The position numbers were made by a program, and so were the translations under genes. Shown here piece by piece: positions 43,070-51,641 of a DNA stretch of 64,000 nt (position 1 is its first letter; each line of letters starts with the position of its first letter). A model generated the notes under the pieces. That model did not search any database and was not told the DNA's origin. It worked only from the letters and a program-made list of their open reading frames with translations. The DNA comes from CAYXAA01 sp964462985 (GTDB lineage: Bacteria; Pseudomonadota; Alphaproteobacteria; Rhizobiales; Stappiaceae): contig CAYXAA010000022.1 of the NCBI GenBank assembly GCA_964462985.1, forward strand, positions 13,894 through 77,893. Direction: 5' to 3'.

Positions 43070-44340
43070 TGCTTGGGCCTTCGTGCATCGTGGACCACGC
43101 GCAGGTGGCCGGTTGCCTCATCGCAGTTCGTTTGCGTTCGTGCCGGATCTGCATGGCAAACCGCCCTGAGCAACGTCAGGAACTCGTCCTGCGGGCGGGT
43201 TGGCTGCCAGCCGCGACGGGTGCTGGCGCCGATGGCGCGAACGGTCTCGGGAAGGTCGATATCGAGGACGACGAGCTTGCCCACCTCCTCCTCGAAGTAG
43301 ATCTGGTGGCGAGACAGCATGGTCAGCAGGTCGCCGCGCAGGAGAAGACCCCGGATCACTCCGAGCGTGCCGATTTCCAAGACGCGCTCGGGCAGAGCAA
43401 GCCCGCGATCGCGGAAGGCGCGGCCGAACAAGGTCCGGCTTGGCGAACCCACGGTATTCACGATCCATTGGTAGGGCACCGTGTCGGCCAGGGTCAGGTC
43501 TGGCTTGTTCTGGAGAGGATGGCCCTGGCGCGCGACCACCGACAGCGGAACGCGCATCAGAACCTCCTCGGTGACGTCCGGAGCGAGACTGTTTCCCCGC
43601 AGTGCGCCGACCATCAGATCAACGTCACCATTGCGCAGAAGGTCGAGCAGGTATTCGTAGGATCCCTCCTGCACCACCACCTTGAGATCCGGGAAACTTG
43701 CGAGAATGCGGGTGATCGTCTCCGGCAGTATCTGCGCACGCGCCAGGGGCATCGCCCCGATGCGCAAGGTGCCGGAACTGCCGCCACGCAGATGGGCGAG
43801 TTCTTCAAAGCCCAGCTCGATTTCGCGGATCGCGAGCTTGGCTCCCCGCGCAAGCCTTATGCCTTCGACGGAAAGCTGCACCCCCGATGCGGCCGGCTGG
43901 AGAACCGGGCTCTGCAACAGCAGATCCACCGACCTGATCGTACGCTTGACCGACTGCACGGAGACGCCAAGCATCTCCGCGGCGCCGGCCCAGTCGAGCG
44001 TGTCGTAGAGAGCAGCGACCGCCGTGATCTGAGAGGTCGAGAACTGGCGTGTACGCTCAACCGCGGAGCCCTCCTTGTCACCGGCCCCGACAAGTCCGCG
44101 TGCCAGTTCCGAAAGCGAACGGTCGATCCGCCGGATGAAGACCTCGCCCGCGTCCGTCGCATAGATGCCCGACTTGTGGCGAACGAAAAGGTCGGCTCCG
44201 CAGATCTCCTCGATATGGCGGACGGCGAGGGTGACCGCGGGCTGCGACAGTCGGAGAACCTCGGCGGCACCGTTGACGCTGCGCAGGCTTGCGACCGTGC
44301 TGACGGCGCGAAGGTGTCTGATGTTGGGAACGTCAATCAT
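43066..44340 (-). CDS. LysR-type regulator with two N-terminal HTH domains
   Basis: This 424-residue protein is over 100 residues longer than normal LysR regulators. Residues about 5-70 form one LysR winged helix (VNGAAEVLRLSQPAVTLAVR, GIYATDAGEVFIRR). Residues about 100-170 form a second one (WAGAAEMLGVSVQSVKRTIR, GVQLSVEGIRLARGAKLA). The effector domain follows from about residue 185 (SSGTLRIGAMPLARAQILPE). Both helix-turn-helix copies keep the AAxxLxxSxxxV pattern. It overlaps the aldolase gene and follows tctA, suggesting it controls this run of genes. Confidence 0.88.
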   Translation of the reverse strand: MIDVPNIRHLRAVSTVASLRSVNGAAEVLRLSQPAVTLAVRHIEEICGADLFVRHKSGIYATDAGEVFIRRIDRSLSELARGLVGAGDKEGSAVERTRQFSTSQITAVAALYDTLDWAGAAEMLGVSVQSVKRTIRSVDLLLQSPVLQPAASGVQLSVEGIRLARGAKLAIREIELGFEELAHLRGGSSGTLRIGAMPLARAQILPETITRILASFPDLKVVVQEGSYEYLLDLLRNGDVDLMVGALRGNSLAPDVTEEVLMRVPLSVVARQGHPLQNKPDLTLADTVPYQWIVNTVGSPSRTLFGRAFRDRGLALPERVLEIGTLGVIRGLLLRGDLLTMLSRHQIYFEEEVGKLVVLDIDLPETVRAIGASTRRGWQPTRPQDEFLTLLRAVCHADPARTQTNCDEATGHLRVVHDARRPKQ

Positions 44341-44407
44341 CTCGCCGCCTCTGCCATCCTTCCTTGCGGGACGTGTGCTGTCCCTCTCGCTTGGCCTTGC
44401 GTATCAT

Positions 44408-45931
44408 TCAATCCGGCTCGGCCGACCACGCGCGCGCGGAGCTTCGCCTGCGATGCGCCGCGCGAAGGTTCAGAGCCAGCATCGCGGCCGTGGCCAGCAG
44501 AAAGGCCCCGCTGATCGGCCGCTCCAGGAACGTCAGCACGTCGCCGCCCGAAATCAGCATCGCGCGCCTGAGATTGTTCTCCAGGATCGGGCTCAGCACC
44601 ACGCCGAGCAGCAGCGGAGAGGCCGGAAGGTCGAACCGGAGCATCGCGAACCCCAGCACGCCGAACAGCAGGACGAGGATGATGTCGAACGCCGAGTTGT
44701 TGACCGAGTAGACGCCGATGCAGATGAAGAACAGCATCGACGGGTAGAGGTAGCGATACGGCACCTGGAGAATTCGCACCCATACGCCGATCAGGGGGAG
44801 ATGCAGCACCACCAGGAGAATGTTGCCGATCCAAAAGCTCATCACCAGGCCCCAGAACAGATCCGGGTGGCGTGTGACAACCTGAGGGCCCGGCGTGATG
44901 CCATGGATGATGAGGGCGCCCAGCATGAGCGCCATGACGGCATCGCCCGGGATGCCGAGGCTAAGCGTGGGAATGAAGCCTGCCTGCGCCGCGGCGTTGT
45001 TTGCCGCTTCCGGAGCCACAACTCCCTCAATTGCCCCCTTGCCGAACCGATGCGGCGTGCTTGACCACCGCTTTTCAAACGCATAGGCGATGAATGAAGC
45101 GATCGAGGCGCCGGTCCCTGGCAGCACGCCGAAGCCAGAGCCCAGCACCGAACCGCGTCCGATTGGCCCCCATGACGCACGCCAATCCTCCCGCGTCGGG
45201 TAGAGCTTGCGCCAGCTGTAGTCCTCCCTGGAGATGCGGGTACGCCCGCTCGCCTTGCCGATGTTGTTGAGAACCTCGGCAACCCCGAACAATCCCATGG
45301 CGATGGCAACGAAACTGATGCCGTCGGCCAGTTCGAGATGCCCGAAGGTGAAGCGCAGCCGTCCGCTTTCGAAGTCCGATCCGACAGTGCCGACCAGGAG
45401 ACCGAGGACAACCATCGCGATGCCCCGGAGCGGCGAGGCTGCCGAGATCGTGGCGGCGGCCACCAAGCCCAGCAGGACCAGCGCGGCGTACTCCGCCGGC
45501 CCAACACTGAGCCCGACGCGCGCAAGCAAAGGCGTTGCAATCATCAGCAGGATGATGGCGAAGGTTCCACCAAGAAACGACGCGATTGTCGTCATGAAGA
45601 GGGCAACGCCCGCCCTGCCCTGCTTCGCCATCGGATGGCCGTCAAGGCATGTGACCGCCGCGGCGGAGGATCCTGGAAGGTTCAGCAGGATGGATGCCGT
45701 TGAGCCGCCGTAGGTGACGCCATAATAGATGCCGGCGAGCATGACCAGTGCCGTGGTCGGCTCCGTGTAGAACGTTACCGGCAGCAGGAGAGAGACGCCG
45801 GCCAGCGCACCGATCCCGGGCAGCGTACCGACGAGGGTCCCAAGCAGAACTCCGATAAAGCAGAACAGCAGGTTCTCTGCCGCCAGCGCGACGTGGAGCC
45901 CCATGGCGACGTTGGAGACGAAGTCTTGCAT
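44408..45931 (-). CDS. tctA: Tripartite tricarboxylate transporter large permease TctA
   Basis: This 507-residue membrane protein is the large TctA permease, with about 12 helices. Key segments are LPGIGALAGVSLLLPVTFYT, YGVTYGGSTASILLNLPGSS and LPGTGASIASFIAYAFEKRW, all hallmarks of TctA. TctABC systems import carboxylates such as citrate using a periplasmic binding protein. It starts two bases before the end of tctB and is followed by the LysR gene. It has no unusual features. Confidence 0.95.
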   Translation of the reverse strand: MQDFVSNVAMGLHVALAAENLLFCFIGVLLGTLVGTLPGIGALAGVSLLLPVTFYTEPTTALVMLAGIYYGVTYGGSTASILLNLPGSSAAAVTCLDGHPMAKQGRAGVALFMTTIASFLGGTFAIILLMIATPLLARVGLSVGPAEYAALVLLGLVAAATISAASPLRGIAMVVLGLLVGTVGSDFESGRLRFTFGHLELADGISFVAIAMGLFGVAEVLNNIGKASGRTRISREDYSWRKLYPTREDWRASWGPIGRGSVLGSGFGVLPGTGASIASFIAYAFEKRWSSTPHRFGKGAIEGVVAPEAANNAAAQAGFIPTLSLGIPGDAVMALMLGALIIHGITPGPQVVTRHPDLFWGLVMSFWIGNILLVVLHLPLIGVWVRILQVPYRYLYPSMLFFICIGVYSVNNSAFDIILVLLFGVLGFAMLRFDLPASPLLLGVVLSPILENNLRRAMLISGGDVLTFLERPISGAFLLATAAMLALNLRAAHRRRSSARAWSAEPD

Positions 45932-45932
45932 C

Positions 45933-46385
45933 TCAGAGCCAGGAAAACGCGTCGAGCGGCAGGCGGAGGCCGACGACGAAAATCAGATAGGCCGCGGCGG
46001 ACAGGGCCGTGGCCAGCGCAAGGGTCCGCAGGATGGAGATCGGCGGTTCGGCGGCGCTGGAAATAAAGGTCAGGAGAAAAATCGCGGGCACCAGCCCCAG
46101 CGTCTGCAACGTGAGAGCGAAGACGGCAATGCTGCCAAAGATCGCGAGTGCTCCGAGCCAGTGCCGTTTCTCCAGCGGCTCGGGTTCGGCGTCGGAAGCA
46201 AAGCAGATCAGCCCGCCAAGACCGGCAAGGACAAGCCCGAGCAGCAGCGGGAAGGCACCTGCGCCAAGGTGGGTAAGCTGGCCGACGCCGTAGTGGGCCG
46301 TGGCAACGTAGGCGGCGACGCCGCCAATCGACATGAGTGCCCCGCCACACAGGATCTGCGGCAGCCTTTCCCGGGAACCTCCCAT
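45933..46385 (-). CDS. tctB: Tripartite tricarboxylate transporter small permease TctB
   Basis: This 150-residue protein is the small TctB subunit with four predicted helices: LCGGALMSIGGVAAYVATA, LGAGAFPLLLGLVLAGLGGL, LGALAIFGSIAVFALTLQTL, and the last one ending LIFVVGLRL. The segment LGAGAFPLLLG with a downstream FAS is the usual start of the TctB core. The ATG at 46385 is used because the upstream residues are not helical or conserved. It lies between tctC and tctA, one base from tctA. Confidence 0.88.
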   Translation of the reverse strand: MGGSRERLPQILCGGALMSIGGVAAYVATAHYGVGQLTHLGAGAFPLLLGLVLAGLGGLICFASDAEPEPLEKRHWLGALAIFGSIAVFALTLQTLGLVPAIFLLTFISSAAEPPISILRTLALATALSAAAYLIFVVGLRLPLDAFSWL

Positions 46386-46448
46386 GGCAGCTCCTCCTCG
46401 CTTGTCTTCTTGTTGGGCCGGTGGCCGGCCGGCGGCCACCGGATGCAT

Positions 46449-47411
46449 TCATTCGATACGCAGGTCGAGCGCCTGCACCCGTTCACGCCATGACGAGACC
46501 TCGTCCGCAACAAAGGTGGCGGCGGCCTCCGGCTCCATGGCTTGGATGCCGTTGCCGAGAGCCTTCAACCGTTCGGCGACCGTCACGTCTGCGATGGCCG
46601 CGTTCACCGCCTTGCCAAGCGCCGCAACGACACCGGTATCGGTGCCGGCGGGCACAAAGAGGCCGACCCAGCTCTGCGCCACGAACCCGTCGTAGCCCGC
46701 TTCCGAGTAGGTCGGGCACTGCGGTGCGATCGGGGTTCGTTCGGGCGCGGCAACGGCGATGCAGGTGAGTGCCTCATCGTCGAACTGAGAGACGATTGCG
46801 GGGATCGTGATCGCTGTTGCGCCGACCTGCTGGCCAAGGACAGCCCCGACCGCAGGCGCTCCACCGCCGAACGGCACATGGATCGCATTGACGTCGGCCA
46901 GGTTCGAGAAGAAGTAGCCCGCGGCAATATGGGAACCGGACCCCACGCCGGCCGTGGCGTACGTGACGGTGTTCTGGCCCGCATAGGCCAGAAAATCCTC
47001 CAGGTTCTGCGCCGGGAACTGTGGATGAACCGCCAGAACCTCGGGCGCGGCGACCGGCACCGCAATCGCGGTCAGGTCGTCGATGGAATACTGCAGTCCA
47101 TCATAGAGGGTCTGGTTGATCGCGAGCGAGGTGGTCGTCGACAACACCGTGTAGCCGTCAGGATCCGCCTGACTGACCATCAGTGCCGCCACGTTGCTTG
47201 CAGCACCCGGGCGATTCTCGACAACCACCGGCTGCCCGAGCGTTGTGCTCATGTGCTCCGCAAGGATCCGGGTGACGGTGTCGGCAAATCCGCCGGCCGA
47301 ATAGCCTACCACGATGGTGATCGGCTTCTCCGGGTAGCTCTGGGCCTGCGCTCCCCCGACCACGGCCAGCACAATGCCGGCCGCGGCGGCTGCGCCAAGG
47401 TGTCGTTTCAT
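46449..47411 (-). CDS. tctC: Tripartite tricarboxylate transporter binding protein TctC (Bug family)
   Basis: This 320-residue periplasmic protein has a Sec signal (LGAAAAAGIVLAVVGGAQAQ) and the Bug-family start YPEKPITIVVGYSAGGFADT. The ligand-contacting loops ENRPGAASNVAALMVSQADP and TYATAGVGSGSHIAAGYFFS are present. Bug proteins bind small carboxylates in a pincer-like fold. The ATG at 47411 is preferred because it opens the signal peptide. It is upstream of tctB and tctA and 23 bases after the aldehyde dehydrogenase gene. Confidence 0.94.
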   Translation of the reverse strand: MKRHLGAAAAAGIVLAVVGGAQAQSYPEKPITIVVGYSAGGFADTVTRILAEHMSTTLGQPVVVENRPGAASNVAALMVSQADPDGYTVLSTTTSLAINQTLYDGLQYSIDDLTAIAVPVAAPEVLAVHPQFPAQNLEDFLAYAGQNTVTYATAGVGSGSHIAAGYFFSNLADVNAIHVPFGGGAPAVGAVLGQQVGATAITIPAIVSQFDDEALTCIAVAAPERTPIAPQCPTYSEAGYDGFVAQSWVGLFVPAGTDTGVVAALGKAVNAAIADVTVAERLKALGNGIQAMEPEAAATFVADEVSSWRERVQALDLRIE

Positions 47412-47434
47412 CTGCTCCTCCCTTGATCCGCGGA

Positions 47435-48907
47435 TTACTTCATGCGGATGTGAATGTTCTTTTCCTGGGTGAAGGCCAGCAGCTCCGACAGGCATTCCTC
47501 CCTGCCGATGCCGGACTGCTTGAAGCCGCCGAAAGGCGTTCCGAGGAAGTGCTTGGAGACTTCGTTTACCCAAACGAAGCCGGCCTTCACACGGCCCGCG
47601 GTGCGGTGCGCCCGATTGAGATCGTTGGTCCAGATCGAGCACGTGAGCCCGTATTCGACCGCGTTCACGTCCTGGATCATCTCTTCCCAGTCGCTCCACT
47701 TCAGGATGGACAGGACCGGACCGAACACCTCCTCCATCGCGATCCGCATCGATTGCGTCACGCCATGAAACACGGTCGGCTCCACGAAGAAGCCGTTGGC
47801 GAGGGCCGGCTCGTCCGGTCGCTTGCCGCCGCACAACAAGGTTGCCCCCTCGCTCCTGGCGATGTCGATGTAGGACAGCGTCTTGTCGTGCTGCGCCTTG
47901 CTGATCAGGGCGCCCATGGTCGTGGCGGGATCCGTCGGCAGACCCGGCTTGTGACGCTTGATCTTGTCCGGCAGCCTCGCAAGCACAGCGTCATGAATGT
48001 CCTCGTGCAGGAAGGCCCGACTGGTGGATCCGCAGGACTGGCCGCACCAGACAAAGTTCATTCCAGCCACAACAGCATCGGCAACCTCGTCGGGATCGGC
48101 GTCCGGAAAACCGATCAGGGCATTTTTGCCGCCGAGTTCCAGCAGCACCGGCTTCAGAGTGGCCGCCGCCGAGCGCATCACCGCGCGTCCGGTCGGCACA
48201 CTGCCAATCAGCGTCACAACCGCCAGGTCCGGATGGGTGGCAAGTGCCTCGCCCACTTCGGAACCGCCGGTCAGCACGTTGAAAACACCGTCAGGCAGCA
48301 GGCCGCCGATCAGCTCGGCCAGCCTAAGCGCGGATAGCGGCGCCTGCTCGGGCGGCTTCATGATGACAGCGTTGCCCGCTGCGATCGGAGCTGCTGCCTT
48401 GGCAGCGGTGAACATCAGCGGGTGATTGAAGGCGACGATCCTCGCCACGACACCGTAGGGTTCGCGCATGGTGAAGTTGACGACGTCGGGGCCCATCGGA
48501 ATGGAGTCCCCCTTCATCTCGGTGACGAGGCCTGCAAAGAACTGCCATTGCTTGGCCGCGTTGGCGACGTCGCGCAGCATCTCGGCCACCGGGTTGCCGC
48601 CATCGGCCGCGTCGAGCATCGCCAGTTCACGGCTGTGCTTGCCGATCACGGCCGAGACCTCGCGCATGAGCCTGGCGCGCTCCAGCGGCGCAGTCGCCGA
48701 CCATTCCCTGAAGCCTGCCTCGGCTGCGCGGATCGCCGCCTCGGCGTCGGCGGCGCTGCCGAGCGCAAATTGTCCCAGGAGCTCGCCTGTGGCGGGATTT
48801 TGGCTTTCGGCGAGCGCACCGCCAATCGGGGCACGCCAGCCGCCGCCATAAAAATGATCGGGGCGTGCGGGCAAGACCACCCCTGCCACTTCGATCCTGG
48901 CGTTCAT
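47435..48907 (-). CDS. NAD(P)-dependent aldehyde dehydrogenase
   Basis: This 490-residue protein is an aldehyde dehydrogenase of the betaine/aromatic aldehyde class. The catalytic Glu is in LLELGGKNALIGFPDADPD and the catalytic Cys in VWCGQSCGSTSRAFLH; the NAD-binding region includes VTLIGSVPTGRAVM. It converts an aldehyde to an acid in the cytoplasm. It starts 85 bases after the nitroreductase gene and runs into tctC 23 bases later, so the three are probably co-transcribed. Its substrate would be expected to come from whatever TctABC imports. Confidence 0.94.
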   Translation of the reverse strand: MNARIEVAGVVLPARPDHFYGGGWRAPIGGALAESQNPATGELLGQFALGSAADAEAAIRAAEAGFREWSATAPLERARLMREVSAVIGKHSRELAMLDAADGGNPVAEMLRDVANAAKQWQFFAGLVTEMKGDSIPMGPDVVNFTMREPYGVVARIVAFNHPLMFTAAKAAAPIAAGNAVIMKPPEQAPLSALRLAELIGGLLPDGVFNVLTGGSEVGEALATHPDLAVVTLIGSVPTGRAVMRSAAATLKPVLLELGGKNALIGFPDADPDEVADAVVAGMNFVWCGQSCGSTSRAFLHEDIHDAVLARLPDKIKRHKPGLPTDPATTMGALISKAQHDKTLSYIDIARSEGATLLCGGKRPDEPALANGFFVEPTVFHGVTQSMRIAMEEVFGPVLSILKWSDWEEMIQDVNAVEYGLTCSIWTNDLNRAHRTAGRVKAGFVWVNEVSKHFLGTPFGGFKQSGIGREECLSELLAFTQEKNIHIRMK

Positions 48908-48992
48908 GGAAACTCCTCTCCGTCATGGTCGCGCCCGACATCGTGCCTACGGGGTGGCTTCAATGTTTTCGGAAGCGTAGCCTGTGAAAAAT

Positions 48993-49613
48993 TCAGACGA
49001 TGCTGCAGACTTCTTCGAACTCGAAACGATATTGCCGGGGGAACAGGACGCCCGGATCTCCGTATCCGAGATTGATGAGGAAGTTGGACTTCACTCCACC
49101 GCAAGGAAAAAAGGCCTCATCCACGATATCGTGGAAGAATCCGGACATCGGCCCGCAGTCGAGCCCGAACGCCCGGGCGACGATCATCACATAAGCGCCC
49201 TGCAGGGTGGCATTGCGGAAAGCCGCCCGATACGCCAAATCCGGATCCGCCCTATAGGTTGGGATACGATCCAAGGCGTAGGGAGCGAGCTTGTCGAATC
49301 GCTCGAAGAACTCCAGGTCGAACCCGGTTACGGCCGTCACCGGGGCGTTCATCATCTTGTCGACATTGCCGGGCTTCAATGCCGGACGGAGGCGCTCCTT
49401 GGCCTCCGGCGACTTGACGAAGACGACGCGCATCGGTGAACCATTCGTACTGGTCGGACCCATGCGGGCGACCGACCAGATCGCGTGGAGCAGCGTGTCG
49501 GGAACCTCTCGATCCTGCCAGGCGAAATGGGTTCGGGCGTCAAGGAAGAGGCGCTGCACCACGTGGTGCGGATCGAAGTCTGGAGCGGGTTCGAGTCTCA
49601 TTCTCTGCAACAT
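48993..49613 (-). CDS. Nitroreductase-family protein, RutE/malonic semialdehyde reductase-like
   Basis: This protein of about 206 residues is a flavin-dependent nitroreductase-fold protein. It resembles RutE/HadB-type reductases: ARTHFAWQDREVPDTLLHAI, MGPTSTNGSPMRVVFVKSPE, and PGNVDKMMNAPVTAVTGFDL, with CGPMSGFFHDIVDEAFF near the end. RutE reduces malonic semialdehyde, but there is no pyrimidine-degradation context here. The start is set at 49613; an ATG at 49601 is nearly as good. It is the first gene of the minus-strand run with aldehyde dehydrogenase and TctCBA. Confidence 0.85.
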   Translation of the reverse strand: MLQRMRLEPAPDFDPHHVVQRLFLDARTHFAWQDREVPDTLLHAIWSVARMGPTSTNGSPMRVVFVKSPEAKERLRPALKPGNVDKMMNAPVTAVTGFDLEFFERFDKLAPYALDRIPTYRADPDLAYRAAFRNATLQGAYVMIVARAFGLDCGPMSGFFHDIVDEAFFPCGGVKSNFLINLGYGDPGVLFPRQYRFEFEEVCSIV

Positions 49614-50018
49614 TCTGTTCCCGGCACATTCAGACGAGCGCCCACGAGCGCTCGCCGGTCGCACAACTCCGTAGACCGGCGCCGCAAGCGGCGTCATCTC
49701 GGCCAACCGCTGAAGAACCCGCCCTGGGAGCGAGCCAGTCCCTAGAACATGTCGCCGGGATTTCCGGCCTCGTCGTTCAGTCCCAGGGGACGCCAATAGC
49801 CTTCGAACGGCATCGATAGATGCCCGGCGCAAGGCGAATGTGTTTTTTGAGACGGGCGGAAATGTTCCACACAACTCATGACGGAGATATTAGGTGGATA
49901 CTTGCCGCTGCGCGAATTAGAACAGCGACAGACAGATTAATTCTGTGATCGCGCGACGCAAGTAAGCCGGCATGCTGGTAACTCGGCGACGCAGCCACCG
50001 GCGGAGCCTCAAGCGATC
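49614..50018. promoter_or_regulatory. Intergenic region upstream of the nitroreductase operon
   Basis: About 405 bases separate the LysR gene end from the start of the nitroreductase. The part nearest 49890-49950 is more AT-rich and includes an inverted repeat at 49932-49946. The promoter of the nitroreductase-to-aldolase run most likely lies here. I see no gene in it; open frames lack coding character. Confidence 0.45.
49932..49946. promoter_or_regulatory. ACAGA-N5-TCTGT inverted repeat
   Basis: ACAGATTAATTCTGT has 5-base palindromic arms around an AT-rich centre, in the AT-rich region about 320 bases before the nitroreductase start. The form suits a LysR or MarR site. The arms are short, and which regulator would use it is unknown. 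Confidence 0.3.
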
Positions 50019-50942
50019 TCATCCGAGCGGCGATTGCTGAGCGCGGACCTCACGTCGCCTTTCCGCCAGAAAATCCAGGAACGCTCGCATCGCCGCGGGC
50101 ACCTGACGCCGGCTCGGATAGTACAGGTGCCATTCCGGGATGACAGGACACCAGTCCCCGAGAACCTGCAGCACTTCTCCCGTCTCCAGGAACGGCCGCG
50201 CATAGTCCTCGAGCACACGGCCGACCCCGATTCCGTCGAGCACACCGCGCATCACCTGATGCGCGTCATTTACCGTCAGCCGCCCCTCCGGAGTGATGGC
50301 GAGCTCCCGCCCGTCCTTCTCGAAGCGCCAGAGGAACAGTGTCCCGCCAGGGAAACGCTGCCGGATGCAGCTGTGGTCGAGAAGGTCATCGGGCTGCTGC
50401 GGTACCCCGTTGAGACGCAGATAGTCCGGCGAGGCGATAACGACGTAGCGCAAAGGAGGTCCGAGCGGAACAGCAATCATGTCGCGCGCCAGTTCCTTGC
50501 CGAACCGGACGCCGGCATCGAAGCCGCTGCCAACGATGTCGATCTTCGCGGCGTCACTGATGAGCTCGAGCGCAACATCGGGATAGGCATCGAGAAATGA
50601 CTTGGCCAGTGGCGCAAGGATGAATTCGATCGCGGGCGCCGGCGCGTTGATACGAACGGTGCCCGTCGGCTTGCGCCGATAGTCGTTGATGTCCTCGACG
50701 GCTTCGGCAACGTCGCGCAAGGCCACCCGCAGCCGTCGCAGCAGCCGCTCGCCGGCTTCGGTCGGCGCCACACTGCGTGTGGTCCGGTTCAGAAGCCGAA
50801 CACCGAGACGCTCCTCTAGATTGCGGATCGCCTGACTGAGGGCCGAAGCCGATACGCCCCGCTCCGTAGCGGCCCGGCGAAAGCTCCGGGCATCCGCCAC
50901 GGCCGCGAACACTTCGAGCTCGGCCAGGTTGGGTCGTTTCAT
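50019..50942 (-). CDS. LysR-family regulator divergent from the molybdenum hydroxylase genes
   Basis: This 307-residue LysR protein has a standard single winged helix (LAELEVFAAVADARSFRRAA, SASALSQAIRNLEERLGVRL) and an effector domain of normal length. The final segments (YYPSRRQVPAAMRAFLDFLA) are typical of the group that includes DsdC/AphB-like regulators. It is divergent from the iorA-like gene, with 243 bases between them, so it very likely regulates those genes. Its effector is unknown. Confidence 0.92.
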   Translation of the reverse strand: MKRPNLAELEVFAAVADARSFRRAATERGVSASALSQAIRNLEERLGVRLLNRTTRSVAPTEAGERLLRRLRVALRDVAEAVEDINDYRRKPTGTVRINAPAPAIEFILAPLAKSFLDAYPDVALELISDAAKIDIVGSGFDAGVRFGKELARDMIAVPLGPPLRYVVIASPDYLRLNGVPQQPDDLLDHSCIRQRFPGGTLFLWRFEKDGRELAITPEGRLTVNDAHQVMRGVLDGIGVGRVLEDYARPFLETGEVLQVLGDWCPVIPEWHLYYPSRRQVPAAMRAFLDFLAERRREVRAQQSPLG

Positions 50943-51185
50943 TGTTAAGTCAGCCTAATCACTTCACGAAGAAAATAGCACATTATCGCACAATGACATT
51001 CATTCCATCTTATTCCGAGCCGTTGTGATGCTGCGCGGGGCGTCCCGCCGGCGAGCGAATGCCGCCAGAAAGGGCTCTGATGAAAACGCCTGCTGGTGGC
51101 GGATGCCGAGATGCCAGCCATTCGTCCGGCGGTTACAGCTGCGCATGCGGCGGCAAACCAAATTGCGAGGACGCGAGGACATTCA

Positions 51186-51638
51186 ATGACTGACTTGACC
51201 GTCAACGGGCGGACCGTCGAGGTTGATGCCGATCCGCACACGCCCCTGCTGTGGGTCTTGCGTGAGCATCTCGGCCTCACCGGCACAAAATACGGCTGCG
51301 GCGCGGGAACCTGCGGCGCCTGCACCGTTCATGTCGATGGGGAAGCCACCTTCGCATGTCAGCTTCCCCTGGAAGCGGTCACCGGCCGCGCGGTCACCAC
51401 GATCGAAGGCCTGTCCCCCGAGGGTCAGCACACCCTGCAACGCGCCTGGATCGCCGAGCAGGTTCCGCAATGCGGCTACTGTCAGTCCGGGCAGATCATG
51501 CGCGCGGCTGCCCTGCTCCGCAGCAATCCGCGGCCGACGCGCGAGGAAATCGCCGACGCGATGTCCGCCAATCTGTGCCGGTGCGGCACCTATCCCCGCA
51601 TCGCCAAGGCCATCGAACGCGCCATTGGGGAGGACTGA
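51186..51638 (+). CDS. Molybdenum hydroxylase small subunit, 2Fe-2S (IorA-like)
   Basis: This 150-residue protein carries the two 2Fe-2S clusters of a molybdenum hydroxylase. The first ferredoxin-like cluster is GTKYGCGAGTCGACTVHV with a downstream cysteine in ATFACQLP; the second is PQCGYCQSGQIMRAA with NLCRCGTYPRI. IorA of isoquinoline 1-oxidoreductase is the closest known form. The ATG at 51186 follows GAGGACATTCA, and earlier starts lie in non-coding sequence. It ends 3 bases before the large subunit gene. Confidence 0.94.
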   Translation: MTDLTVNGRTVEVDADPHTPLLWVLREHLGLTGTKYGCGAGTCGACTVHVDGEATFACQLPLEAVTGRAVTTIEGLSPEGQHTLQRAWIAEQVPQCGYCQSGQIMRAAALLRSNPRPTREEIADAMSANLCRCGTYPRIAKAIERAIGED

Positions 51639-51641
51639 GCG

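Noticed and set aside
49614..49874. Extension of the nitroreductase to an 87-residue longer N-terminus
   Set aside because: The added residues are Arg/Ser rich with no conservation pattern, and the family begins near the ATG at 49613 or 49601.
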